A stretch of DNA of 64,000 nucleotides from Smittia aterrima (Eukaryota > Arthropoda > Insecta > Diptera > Chironomidae), in the NCBI GenBank assembly GCA_033063855.1, contig CP093829.1, positions 18,383,537 to 18,447,536 of the forward strand, written 5' to 3'. This document shows, in pieces, positions 22,597 through 31,551 of this stretch. Below the pieces are notes generated by a model. That model ran no database searches and was not told where the DNA came from. It saw nothing but the letters and a program-made list of their open reading frames with translations. Each line of letters starts with the position of its first letter. Position 1 is the first letter of the stretch. The translations under genes were made by a program, and so were the position numbers.

Positions 22597-24487
22597 ATGG
22601 GGAAACATAAAAAGAGTCGCGAGTATTCAAGTGACTCAGAGGAATCAAGTGATAGTGAGGAGATTGAAAAGAGCAAGAAGATAAAGAAAAGTTCAAAGAA
22701 ATCGAAAAAACATAAATCAAAAAAGAAGAAGCGAAAACATTCATCTTCAAGTAATTCTGAGGAAGATGCTTGGGTTGAAAAGAATGTTGACAAAAGTCCA
22801 TCTCCGCCGCCAGTCAAACCAGCTGCTCGTGAGGATTGGATGTCAGCCGATAACTTCTTCATTCCAACATTCACGAAAGAGAAGAAACCAACAAAATCTG
22901 CAGTTGAGAAATCAAGTCATCAGATTTACGACCCGGCAACTTCGTCAAGGGAATTGAATCCTTATTATAAAACTGGAGAAGGTGGAATGCCGACATTTCA
23001 AAGACCAAAAGACAACGATGAAGATGAGTTTGGAAGAACTAGAAGAGAGCCAATGAAAGTTAGTCAATCAAGTTCATCGGGCAGTTGGAGAAAATCAAGA
23101 CAAGAGGACCAGAGAGAGAAACCAAGATTTGAAAGAAGTCGAAGTCCGTCGAGATCTCTCTCTAGATCTGAATCACCAGAAGAGAAACCTCGAGTGATGC
23201 TACCTGAACGACCACCACCAGAGAAGCTAGAAAAGCAAGGTGTCACTGCTTCACATTCAGATTTTCTCACTGACGAGCAGATGAACACAATTGGTGCCAA
23301 GATGATTAAAGCGGAACTCATGGGAAATGAAGCTCTTGCTACCAGACTCAAAGAAAAATTAGAGAAAGCAAAAGCTTTCAAAAGCTCTGGTAAAGCAGCT
23401 CCTCGAGAGAAGGAAAGTGTTGTCCTCTCAATTACAAATGCAGCTGGAACAAGTCGACCAGTTACTAAAGACAGTGAACGTAAGCAACCACAAAGACCAC
23501 AAGATAGAAAGAAGAACAAACGAGTTGAAACACATCAAGACGGAGAGAGAACGAAATACTTCGCTGATGATGATAAATACGACATCAAGCAAATGGTAAA
23601 TCTAATAAGTTATTTAAATTTGCAATCCTCTAACTTAAATCTTTTCATTTTAGTTTGAACATGAACGTAACACTGACGGAAGAGAACAAGACATAGAGTT
23701 TGCGAAGTTAATTAGCAAAGTGAAAAGCAATGAACAGATGGATATGGCAGATATTTTCTCTGATAACATTAGAAAGGACAAACACAAGAAGACAGACGAA
23801 AGAGATGAAGCAATCCGCGAACATCGAAAAATGGAGAAAGTTCTTGATTCATGCAACAAATGCTTCGACTCACCGAAAATGGACAAAGATCTTGTTATTC
23901 ATGTTGGAAAGAAGATTTACATATCGATTCCTTATTACGAAGGTCTTGTGAATCATCATTTGACGATATCTCCAATTCAACATGTGCCGTGCAGTACAAT
24001 GGTTGATGAAGACGTTTGGGAAGAATTCTCGAACCTAAAGAAAGCTCTAACACAGCTTTTCTTCAGTAGAAAAGAAGACGTTGTGTTCTTCGAGACTGTT
24101 CGATATCTTAATCGACGACCTCACATGGAAATTCATTGCGTTGCTAGTTCAGAGCTAGAAATGATTCAATTCTATTTCAAAAAAGCGATTCAAGAAGTTG
24201 AGAAATCAACCTTGAACAAGAAGCTCATTGAACTTAAAGACGACAAAAGCATCCGCCGCTCAGTTCCACGAAGTTTGCCTTATTTCTGGGTTGATTTTGG
24301 ATCTTCAGGAATGGCTCATGTGATCGAGAATCAAGAAACGTTTCCCTTTAATTTCGCACAGGAAATCATTGGAGGAATGATGAATCTCGATGTAAACAAA
24401 TGGAGAAAACCGAGAAAAGAGCAACAACCCAAGAAACGAATAAGTTACTTCAGTTCTCTGCTAAAAAATGTTTTGCAGAACTTGTGA
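22597..24487 (+). CDS. CWF19L2: CWF19-like protein 2, spliceosome-associated CwfJ family
   Basis: Two exons, 22597-23595 and 23654-24487, 610 residues. The N-terminal 60 residues are Ser/Glu and Lys-rich (MGKHKKSREYSSDSEESS, then lysine blocks), typical of nuclear splicing factors. A disordered Arg/Ser region follows. The C terminus carries the two CwfJ domains: the first contains CNKCFDSPKMDKDLVIHVG and a HIT-like HHLTISPIQHVPCS; the second contains PYFWVDFG and ends near WRKPRKEQ. Family members join the late or intron-lariat spliceosome and are linked to lariat debranching. It starts 124 bp from the isomerase start and its stop is 51 bp from the stop of the first histidine phosphatase. Confidence 0.93.
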
Positions 24488-24500
24488 AGTTTTTAAATTC

Positions 24501-24506
24501 AATAAA
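24501..24506 (+). terminator. Poly(A) signal of CWF19L2
   Basis: AATAAA 13 nt after the stop. The mirror-image signal for the opposing phosphatase gene is at 24513-24518, so the two transcripts probably overlap at their 3' ends. Confidence 0.65.
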
Positions 24507-24512
24507 CGTCAT

Positions 24513-24518
24513 TTTATT
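24513..24518 (-). terminator. Poly(A) signal of histidine phosphatase copy 1
   Basis: AATAAA on the minus strand, about 20 nt after the copy 1 stop codon and 6 bp from the opposing CWF19L2 signal. Confidence 0.6.
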
Positions 24519-24538
24519 TTTAATTTTCTACAGTTTTA

Positions 24539-25348
24539 CTAACTATCAAGAATTTTCCAGTCAAATCTCGGAATAGGATGCGTTGCCTTTCCAATCACCT
24601 TCGACGTGTCGTGAGTTAATGGAAGACAAGGTGGTTCAACGAACTTGAAACTCTTGCCGTTTTGTTCAACGCAGGCCGAAGCGAGATAAGGGATTTTTGG
24701 AAGCAATTCTCTAAGATATTCCCATGTGCGCTTGTTCCTTCCCAACAATTGCCTCGTGTACGTTTCTAATCCAACTCCATGGCCAACGACTAGAATATCA
24801 CCATCAAACTCTTCAACAACTTTTGCCACAGTTTTATAATTTCGATCGTAATATTCTTCGAGAGTTTCTGTCATGCAACCGTCAAGTTGACTCTGACTCA
24901 TTAACGGCTGATAGCTTTGATTGATGTTGAAAGTCTTCCCGGCAACTTCAGGTGAGAGAAACACTGTTTTATCCAATCCAAGTTTAAGGAAACCTGTCCA
25001 CTCGAATAAACCGTAATCAATATTTAAAGGAAACTCTTGCACGTTCTCCATTCCCTTGAGCACTGATGTTGCTGTTTGCAAACAGCGATAAGCTGGCGAA
25101 ACGAAGACTTTTGTAAATTTTATTCCACTTTTCTTAAGTGATGACCCAACCAATTGAGCTTGAAATTCACCGAATCTTGTCAATGGTGTGTCGACTCTCC
25201 AATGAACTACTTCTCGCAGTGGAAGTGACTCCGGCATGTTCAAGTCTGTTTGAACGTATTCTTCCTCCACCCACGAATAGCCAAAAGTATTGTCCAAGCG
25301 TTCTCCATGACGTAGGAAAACGATTTTCCGCTGTCTCGATTGATCCAT
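24539..25348 (-). CDS. Histidine phosphatase, UBASH3/EPPase type, copy 1
   Basis: Intronless, 269 residues, the shortest of six tandem copies. The N-terminal catalytic motif is FLRHGERLDNTFG with His14; the second Arg sits in FVSPAYRCLQTA, the Glu region is YGLFEWTGF, and the second His is in DILVVGHGVGLETYTRQLLG. PCLPLTHDTSK follows near the C terminus. The layout matches the C-terminal phosphatase domain of UBASH3/Sts proteins and insect ecdysteroid-phosphate phosphatase, without UBA or SH3 domains. Catalysis through a phosphohistidine is expected; substrate unknown (phosphotyrosine, steroid phosphate or another metabolite are candidates). No signal peptide is seen, so it should be cytosolic. 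The most divergent region is the lid between the Glu motif and the second His. Confidence 0.85.
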   Translation of the reverse strand: MDQSRQRKIVFLRHGERLDNTFGYSWVEEEYVQTDLNMPESLPLREVVHWRVDTPLTRFGEFQAQLVGSSLKKSGIKFTKVFVSPAYRCLQTATSVLKGMENVQEFPLNIDYGLFEWTGFLKLGLDKTVFLSPEVAGKTFNINQSYQPLMSQSQLDGCMTETLEEYYDRNYKTVAKVVEEFDGDILVVGHGVGLETYTRQLLGRNKRTWEYLRELLPKIPYLASACVEQNGKSFKFVEPPCLPLTHDTSKVIGKATHPIPRFDWKILDS

Positions 25349-25534
25349 CTGAAAACTGATTTTCTTTTTCCCGATTTATTTATGTAATGTTTTCACAAAT
25401 ACAGTCACGAATTGCACAAGTATCCACTTAAACGCATTCAAACGAAGCAACAGATGTTTACCGCGTGAAATGAAATTCTTATCAAGATTTTATTTTATTT
25501 TATTTTTATTGCTTGAATAGAAACAAAAAGTCAT

Positions 25535-26386
25535 TCACTTTGATTCCTCTTCATGAAGAAGAATTTTCCAATCGAAATTCTTTGTGGGCAAGTCTTGGAC
25601 ATGTTTTGTCTTGTCGTAAACTGGAACAAATAGTTTCTTAGACGAATCGTGTGTGATGGTAAGACAAGGTGGATCAATGAACTTGAAACATTCTCCATTT
25701 TGTTCAATCGCTGTAGTTCCAAGATAAGGAACTTTATTAATGAAGTCAAAGAAATACTTCATGGAACGCTTCTCCTTTCCTAGCAATTGCCTTGTACAAG
25801 TGTCCACGCTAGCGCCATGAGCAATAATCAAAATATCGCCATCACATCCATTGAAAAGCTCTTTGGTTACTTTGAAGCTTCTTTCGTAATAATCGGAAAC
25901 AGATTCTTTCCAAGCTCCGTCAAGATTACTCATCGAAGGCTCGTAACCATCATTGATGTTGAAATGCTTGGCGGCTTCTTCTGTGGTTAGAAGATTAGGT
26001 CTAATGCCTCCGTAGAATCCTGTCCACTCTAAAAGCCCCGGTTCAATATTCAATGGCAGCTCATTCTCAAGTCCCATTCCTGTTACAACTCCATTTGCTG
26101 TTTGTAGACAACGAAATGCTGGCGAAACGAAGACTTTCGATACTTCCACTCCGTTTGCTTTCAATGACGATCCCAATCGTTGCGCAAGATGTTCTCCTAG
26201 AACAGTTAACGCTGTGTCATGTCTCCAATGAGTGTGTTCTCTCGCTGGAAGTGACTCCGGCATGTTCACGTCAGTTTGAACATAATTTTCCTGAATCCAC
26301 GAATTTCCGAACGTAAAATCTAATCGTTCACCATGACGAATCACAATTATTTTTCGATTACGCGAATTGTTCTCCGTTTGACTCAT
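25535..26386 (-). CDS. Histidine phosphatase, UBASH3/EPPase type, copy 2
   Basis: Intronless, 283 residues. RHGER with catalytic His18, substrate Arg in FVSPAFRCLQTANGV, LLEWTGFYGG as the Glu region, and second His in DILIIAHGASVDTCTRQLLG. All catalytic positions are kept, so it should be active. The N-terminal ten residues (MSQTENNSRN) differ from the other copies. Several TTTATT motifs just downstream on plus (25490-25512) give minus-strand poly(A) signals. It lies 186 bp from copy 1. Substrate unknown. Confidence 0.85.
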   Translation of the reverse strand: MSQTENNSRNRKIIVIRHGERLDFTFGNSWIQENYVQTDVNMPESLPAREHTHWRHDTALTVLGEHLAQRLGSSLKANGVEVSKVFVSPAFRCLQTANGVVTGMGLENELPLNIEPGLLEWTGFYGGIRPNLLTTEEAAKHFNINDGYEPSMSNLDGAWKESVSDYYERSFKVTKELFNGCDGDILIIAHGASVDTCTRQLLGKEKRSMKYFFDFINKVPYLGTTAIEQNGECFKFIDPPCLTITHDSSKKLFVPVYDKTKHVQDLPTKNFDWKILLHEEESK

Positions 26387-26572
26387 TTTTTTACACTGAC
26401 TGGAATGAACGAAAAGATTTGTCTAAAATAGAAAAAGAATACAAGCATAGGCTTCACAAATACATGGAATTTAAAATAAAAAGAAGAAAAATATTGAGCG
26501 AAGCTTTTGAGCTTTTATTTATAAATTGAAATTCATGGTTTGGCTGATTCATCGACCACAGAAAAGTTCATT

Positions 26573-27436
26573 CTACTGATCCAGTTTCATGACAAGTTGG
26601 TTGATAATATTCATTTGCGATTCGTTGACTTCTGGATCCGGTGCAAGGTCATCATCGAAAACCTTCCAATCGAAATTTGGGGAAGCTCCGTGAGTGAGTC
26701 GAGGACATGGCGGCTCGATAAGTTTGTATGATGAATCGTTCATTTGTTCCATTGACATGACACCAAGATAAGGAACTTTAGCGAGCAACTCTTTCAGTTC
26801 TGACCAAGGCCGTTTCGGTTTGCCCGAAATTTCTCTCGTGCAAGTTTCTAAATTGCCACCGTGAGCTACGATCAAAACGTTTCCTTGGTATTTCTTAAGA
26901 ACTTCCATCGTTGCTCTCGAGTTGAAGTCGTAGATATCATCGAGCGATTCCGATGTCCAGCTGAGATATTCATCTCGACTGATGACAGGTTCATAACCTT
27001 CATTAATATTGAAGATCTTGGCAGCTTCTCGTTCAGTCAGCCATTCCGGCAAATTATCTTTGTAGAACCCAATCCACTCAAATAAACCATACTCGATTTT
27101 CAAGGGAAGTTCTTCTGCGCTGCCCATCGCCTTTAGAACATTTGTCGCTGTTTGAAGACATCGATAAGCTGGTGACACGATGACATGTTGAAATTTTATT
27201 CCAGAATCTTTGAATGCCGAGCCAACTAAACTTGCTTGGTACTCTCCCATCTTCGTCAGCGGAGAATCTTTTGCCCAATGAGTGTGGTCTCTTGCTGGAA
27301 GTGACTCCGGCATATTCAAGTCAGCTCGAACGTAATTCTCGCTAATCCACGAGTTACCGAAAGTTAAATCCATTCGCTCGCCATGACGAAGCACAGTAAC
27401 TCGTCGTAACCCTGAACTTGAATTTGATGCTTCCAT
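26573..27436 (-). CDS. Histidine phosphatase, UBASH3/EPPase type, copy 3
   Basis: 287 residues from ATG at 27436 (MEASNSSSGLRRVTVLRHGE). The frame stays open upstream to 27616, but alignment with the other copies supports the inner ATG: RHGER then starts at residue 17 as in copy 2. Catalytic His18, FQHVIVSPAYRCLQTATNV, YGLFEWIGFYKDNL, and second His in VLIVAHGGNLETCTREISG. A C-terminal extension after FDWKVFDDD is acidic. A GATA-type site (CTGATAAG on minus) lies about 75 bp upstream, in a block repeated upstream of copy 4. Confidence 0.83.
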   Translation of the reverse strand: MEASNSSSGLRRVTVLRHGERMDLTFGNSWISENYVRADLNMPESLPARDHTHWAKDSPLTKMGEYQASLVGSAFKDSGIKFQHVIVSPAYRCLQTATNVLKAMGSAEELPLKIEYGLFEWIGFYKDNLPEWLTEREAAKIFNINEGYEPVISRDEYLSWTSESLDDIYDFNSRATMEVLKKYQGNVLIVAHGGNLETCTREISGKPKRPWSELKELLAKVPYLGVMSMEQMNDSSYKLIEPPCPRLTHGASPNFDWKVFDDDLAPDPEVNESQMNIINQLVMKLDQ

Positions 27437-27770
27437 GATCACAACTTGACTGAAATGGCTTTCGCGGCGGTCGAGACTATTTAAGTAAATGCGAGAGAAA
27501 ATTTTACGAGCAGAGCTTATCAGCAAATATTTTTGTGAACACAAATGCAAATGGAACAAACGAAAGCGAAAAAGACTGAGGTTAAGAAACTTTAAGAACA
27601 GATCGTCGTTCCACAAAGATTGTTTAAGATTCTTCAGTTTTCAATAGAACTTGAGCAAAATATTTGTCATTCAATTCGTTTCAATTAAGTTAATGGAACG
27701 TTTGAATTAAATTTTTTATTTTTGCACATTTTTATCAAATGGAAATATTTTTATCAACACATATCAAAGT

Positions 27771-28622
27771 TTAGTTCTTGATGTTTTTCAAGTATGAGCT
27801 GATGATCTGGCTTCTCTTTTCAGTAGGGGACAAAGCGTTTGGATCATCGACGAAATTTCCTTTCATCGTCTTCCAATCGAACGTTGAAACATTATCGTGA
27901 GTGAGCGGTAGACAAGGTGGCTCGATCAGCTCGAATGAGTTGCCGGTTTGCTCCATTGCAAGTGCGGCAAGGTAAGAAGTGGACAGTAGGACTTTTCTAA
28001 ACTCTGGTCGTTGTCTAATCTCTAATCCAACAAATTCTCTCGTGCAAAGATCCAAGTTCGAAGCGTGACCGACAATCAGAATGTTTCCATCGAATTTCTC
28101 ATAAATTTCCTTCGACACTCTTGACGTTCGTTTGCAAAATTCTTCAAACGACTCTACCGTAGTAAATATTTCCGATCGGCTGACGATTGACTTGTAGCTT
28201 GCATTCACGTTGAAGAACCTTTGGTATTCTTCGTCGGAAGAAAAAGTTGGCAACAAACCTCCGTAATAAGTCATCCACTCAAAAAACCCGAACTCAACGT
28301 TCAACTTAATTTCCTTTTCGTCACCTAATCCACGAAGTACTCCCGCAGCTGTTTGCAAACATCGATACGAAGGCGAAACGAAAACGTGTGAGAATTTGAT
28401 CCCATTCTCTCTCAGAGAAGCCCCAACGAGCTCCGCTTGAAATTCTCCAAGCTTGGTTAGCGGTGAATCCTCACTCCAGTGATCAAGCTGACGTTTCGGA
28501 ACTTTCTCAGGCATGTTGAGGTCCTTTCGAACGTAATCTTCTTGAATCCATGTCTTCCCGAACGTCAAATCCACCCGCTCGCCATGACGAAGCACAATAA
28601 TTTTACGTTTACGCTCTGCCAT
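27771..28622 (-). CDS. Histidine phosphatase, UBASH3/EPPase type, copy 4
   Basis: Intronless, 283 residues, start MAERKRKIIVLRHGERVDLT. Catalytic His13, Arg in FVSPSYRCLQTAAGV, FFEWMTYYGG, second His in ILIVGHASNLDLCTREFVG, then PPCLPLTHDNVSTFDWK. It is nearly identical to copy 5 over most of its length, and flanking DNA is shared too, so the pair arose by recent duplication. Differences cluster in the lid region (residues about 115-170) and the C-terminal tail. A TATA box lies 43 bp upstream of the ATG, preceded by a GATA-type site. Confidence 0.86.
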   Translation of the reverse strand: MAERKRKIIVLRHGERVDLTFGKTWIQEDYVRKDLNMPEKVPKRQLDHWSEDSPLTKLGEFQAELVGASLRENGIKFSHVFVSPSYRCLQTAAGVLRGLGDEKEIKLNVEFGFFEWMTYYGGLLPTFSSDEEYQRFFNVNASYKSIVSRSEIFTTVESFEEFCKRTSRVSKEIYEKFDGNILIVGHASNLDLCTREFVGLEIRQRPEFRKVLLSTSYLAALAMEQTGNSFELIEPPCLPLTHDNVSTFDWKTMKGNFVDDPNALSPTEKRSQIISSYLKNIKN

Positions 28623-28664
28623 GTCTCTGTTCTTACTAAAACAATTGGTAACTTCGAGTTCTCA

Positions 28665-28708
28665 TTTTTATACTCGCGAGCTCCTACACAGACAAAATAT
28701 TGTTATCT
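28665..28708 (-). promoter_or_regulatory. TATA box and GATA site of copy 4
   Basis: On the minus strand GAGTATAAAAATGAG puts TATAAAAA at 28665-28672, 43 bp before the start codon. AGATAA (GATA-factor type) is at 28703-28708, about 30 bp further upstream. The same pair occurs before copy 5. Confidence 0.55.
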
Positions 28709-29121
28709 GATTAGCAAACAGGTTGACAAGAAAAGTTTTCAGAGAGAGAATCGCATGTGACAATTCTAATCTTGAAGGAATCGATAAGTGCACAGAAAAT
28801 ATTTTTTTTTTAAAAATTCAATAACAGATTTTTTAACTAATTTTATTACAGATATTTTTAAATGCGATCTGTAAAATTCAGAATTTGAGATAAAAGCATT
28901 CCCCTTATCAGCAAATACTTTTGTGAGCACAACTGAGTTATGTTTAATAACTTTAAGAACAGATCGTCAGTCAGATCGTCGTGCCAGAAAGATTCTTCTT
29001 GAATTTGAAGAAAATATATTTTATTTAATTCATTTCAATTGAGGAACATTTCAACTAAATATTTTATTTTTTACACAAATTTTTATCAAATGAAAATATT
29101 TTTATCAACACATATCAAAGC

Positions 29122-29982
29122 TTAATTCGTGACGTTTGTTGAGTTAGCCAAATATAAGGCGATGGCTTGATTTCTCTTTTCAGTGACGGACAAAACGTTT
29201 GGATCCTGAACGAAAGTTCCTTGCATCGTCTTCCAATTGAACGTTGAGACATTATCGTGAGTGAGTGATAGACAAGGTGGCTCGATAAACTCGAATGAGC
29301 TGCCCGTTTGCTCCATTGCAATTGCGGCAAGGTAAGAAGTGGACAGCTGCAGTTTTCTAAACTCTAGTCGCGGCCTAAACTCTAATCCAACAAATTCTCT
29401 CGTGCAAAGATCTAAATTCGAAGCGTGACCGACAATCAGAATGTTTCCATCAAATTTCTCATAAATTTCTTTTGAGACTCTTGACTTTCTTTTGCAAAAT
29501 TCATCAAACGACTCCAGAGTCGATAGAATCTCCTTTCGGCTGACGATTGACTTGTAGTTTGCGTTAACGTTAAAGAACTTTTGATATTCTTCATCGGTAG
29601 AAAAAGTTGGCAACGAGTCTCCGTAATAACTCAACCACTCAAAAAATCCGAACTCAACGTTCAACTTAATTTCCTTCTCGTCACCTAAACCCCGAAGTAC
29701 ACTTGCTGCTGTTTGCAAACATCGATAAGAAGGCGAAACGAAAACGTGTGAGAATTTGACCCCATTCTCTCTCAGAGAAGCCCCAACGAGTTCCGCTTGA
29801 AATTCTCCAAGCTTGGTTAGCGGTGAATCCTCACTCCAGTGGTCAAGCTGACGCTTAGGTACTTTCTCAGGCATGTTGAGGTCCGTTCGAACGTAATCTT
29901 CTTGTATCCACGTCTTCCCGAACGTTAAATCCACCCGCTCGCCATGACGAAGCACAATAATTTTACGTTTACGTTCTTCCAT
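29122..29982 (-). CDS. Histidine phosphatase, UBASH3/EPPase type, copy 5
   Basis: Intronless, 286 residues, start MEERKRKIIVLRHGERVDLT; the closest relative is copy 4. Catalytic His13, FVSPSYRCLQTAASV, FFEWLSYYGD, second His in ILIVGHASNLDLCTREFVG. The tail is three residues longer than in copy 4 (ends NSTNVTN). The reading frame is intact and substitutions keep all catalytic positions, so both copies appear maintained. Its TATA box and GATA-type site are at the same spacing as in copy 4. Confidence 0.86.
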   Translation of the reverse strand: MEERKRKIIVLRHGERVDLTFGKTWIQEDYVRTDLNMPEKVPKRQLDHWSEDSPLTKLGEFQAELVGASLRENGVKFSHVFVSPSYRCLQTAASVLRGLGDEKEIKLNVEFGFFEWLSYYGDSLPTFSTDEEYQKFFNVNANYKSIVSRKEILSTLESFDEFCKRKSRVSKEIYEKFDGNILIVGHASNLDLCTREFVGLEFRPRLEFRKLQLSTSYLAAIAMEQTGSSFEFIEPPCLSLTHDNVSTFNWKTMQGTFVQDPNVLSVTEKRNQAIALYLANSTNVTN

Positions 29983-30019
29983 GTCTCTGTTCTTACTAAA
30001 CGATAACTTCGAGCTTTAA

Positions 30020-30063
30020 TTTTTATACTCGCGAGCTCATACACAGACAAAATATTGTTATCT
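30020..30063 (-). promoter_or_regulatory. TATA box and GATA site of copy 5
   Basis: TATAAAAA on minus at 30020-30027, 38 bp before the start codon, with AGATAA at 30058-30063. Sequence and spacing are kept from copy 4, although spacer bases have changed. Confidence 0.55.
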
Positions 30064-30459
30064 GATTAACAGACAAGTCTGACAAGAAAAATTTCGAGAG
30101 AGAATAGCATGTGACAGTTCTCATCTTTTGATGATGCTATGAAATTATTAGGAAATGTCTAATCAAATATTTATTGATAATGCATTTCGCAGAATGTTCA
30201 TTCAAGAATCGACAATTTTTGTTATCTGAGAATTGCAAACTGAATGAATTATGAAGGAAACGATAAGTGCACAGTAAACAATCAACTTGATATTTTATTT
30301 TTAAATTGAAATGAAACATTTTATTAACTGATCAATTAAATTTAATAAAGATATTTTTAAATGAAATCCGAAGAAGAATTCAAAATTTGAGATAAAATCT
30401 TCTTGTAGGCTGATTGAATCTTTTTTAAAAGAGAAATTCATAAAAATGTTTTTCTGTTT
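30064..30459. other. Spacer between phosphatase copies 5 and 6
   Basis: AT-rich DNA holding the upstream region of copy 5 and the 3' flank of copy 6. Minus-strand AATAAA-type signals are present near 30293-30298. No gene is seen. Confidence 0.5.
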
Positions 30460-31317
30460 TCATAATTTTGAGTCAAGATTTGCAATCAATCTTTTTCTTA
30501 TCGAATCATGGCCTTTCCCCGAAGCATCTACATCATCTTTGTCGTAATCTCGCCAATCAAACTTCAACGATGAGTCGTGAGTTAGAGGAAGACAAGGTGG
30601 AGGGATCAATTTGAATGAAGATTCGTCGATTTGTTCCATCGCAATCGCAGCGAGATAAGGCGTTGCTATCAATAAGTTTCTCAAATCCATCTTCTTTCTC
30701 GGTTGTTTTCCCACTAACTGTCGAGTGCATGTGTCTAAGTTTGAAGCATGAGCGACGATCAAAACATCTCCATCGCATTTACTAAGAATTTCCCTCGTCG
30801 TGCTTGAGTTTCTGTGATAAAACTCTTTAAGTGTCTCGTTCTCGAAGCGTCGAACCTCATTTCTTGTGATTGTTGAGCTATAACTTAGATTGACGTTAAA
30901 GAAGCTTTTGAGTTCCTTATCGGAAAGCCAATTTGGTAAGTTATCTTTGTAAAATCCAAGATATTCGAAAAGTCCAAAGTCAACTTTCAACGGCAACTCA
31001 TTTTCCATTCCCATTCCTTTAAGAACTCCCGTTGCGGTTTGAAGACAACGAAATGCTGGCGAAACGAAGACGTGCGAGAGCTTAACGCCAGCGTCTTTAA
31101 GTGATGAACCTACAAGAGTCGCTTGGAAATCCCCGAGCTTCGTCAGCGGCGTATCATTTATCCAATGATCCACTATTCTAGGCGGCAGAGTTTCTGGCAT
31201 GTTCGCATTCTCCCTCACGTACTTTTCCTGAATCCATGACTTCCCGAAAGTAAAATCAAGTCTTTCTCCATGACGAAGCACAATAATTCGCCGACCATTT
31301 CGTTTTAACTGATTCAT
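30460..31317 (-). CDS. Histidine phosphatase, UBASH3/EPPase type, copy 6
   Basis: Intronless, 285 residues, the outermost copy. Start MNQLKRNGRRIIVLRHGERL with catalytic His16, FVSPAFRCLQTATGV, FGLFEYLGFYKDN (Trp of the other copies replaced by Tyr), second His in VLIVAHASNLDTCTRQLVG, PPCLPLTHDSSLKFDWR. A GATA-type site (TTATCA on plus, near 31373) lies upstream. It is divergent from the LITAF-domain gene, with 234 bp between start codons. Confidence 0.85.
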   Translation of the reverse strand: MNQLKRNGRRIIVLRHGERLDFTFGKSWIQEKYVRENANMPETLPPRIVDHWINDTPLTKLGDFQATLVGSSLKDAGVKLSHVFVSPAFRCLQTATGVLKGMGMENELPLKVDFGLFEYLGFYKDNLPNWLSDKELKSFFNVNLSYSSTITRNEVRRFENETLKEFYHRNSSTTREILSKCDGDVLIVAHASNLDTCTRQLVGKQPRKKMDLRNLLIATPYLAAIAMEQIDESSFKLIPPPCLPLTHDSSLKFDWRDYDKDDVDASGKGHDSIRKRLIANLDSKL

Positions 31318-31551
31318 GTCTGAACACTAACTGAGCTAGTAAGATATTTTAAATGTGAAAAACAAAAATATTGTTATCAACGAGAGAGACAATCTATTTC
31401 TCACGAATACATTTGTCGATTAATTTAAAAAGCTTTTAAATTGAAAGTAATTCGACCTCATTAAAAAAGTTTCCATCGAGTTAGCTTTGATTTAAATTTC
31501 TCGTTAGTGCCTAAAGAAAAATCAAGAACTTTCTCGAAATGAGCCTTCGTA

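Larger units (their letters stand above)
27504..30150 (-). repeat. Segmental tandem duplication carrying copies 4 and 5
   Basis: The block 27504-28800 resembles the block from about 28906 to 30150. Shared landmarks include the CTTATCAGCAAATA motif at 27508 and 28914, TTTAAGAACAGATCGTC at about 27592 and 28950, the whole coding unit, and the promoter from the ATG to the GTTATCTGATTA motif. The spacing between copies is about 1.35-1.4 kb, with indels in the flanks. Boundaries are estimated by eye. Confidence 0.7.

Noticed and set aside
27437..27616. 60-residue N-terminal extension of phosphatase copy 3
   Set aside because: Other copies start right before RHGER; the extension is translated promoter DNA.
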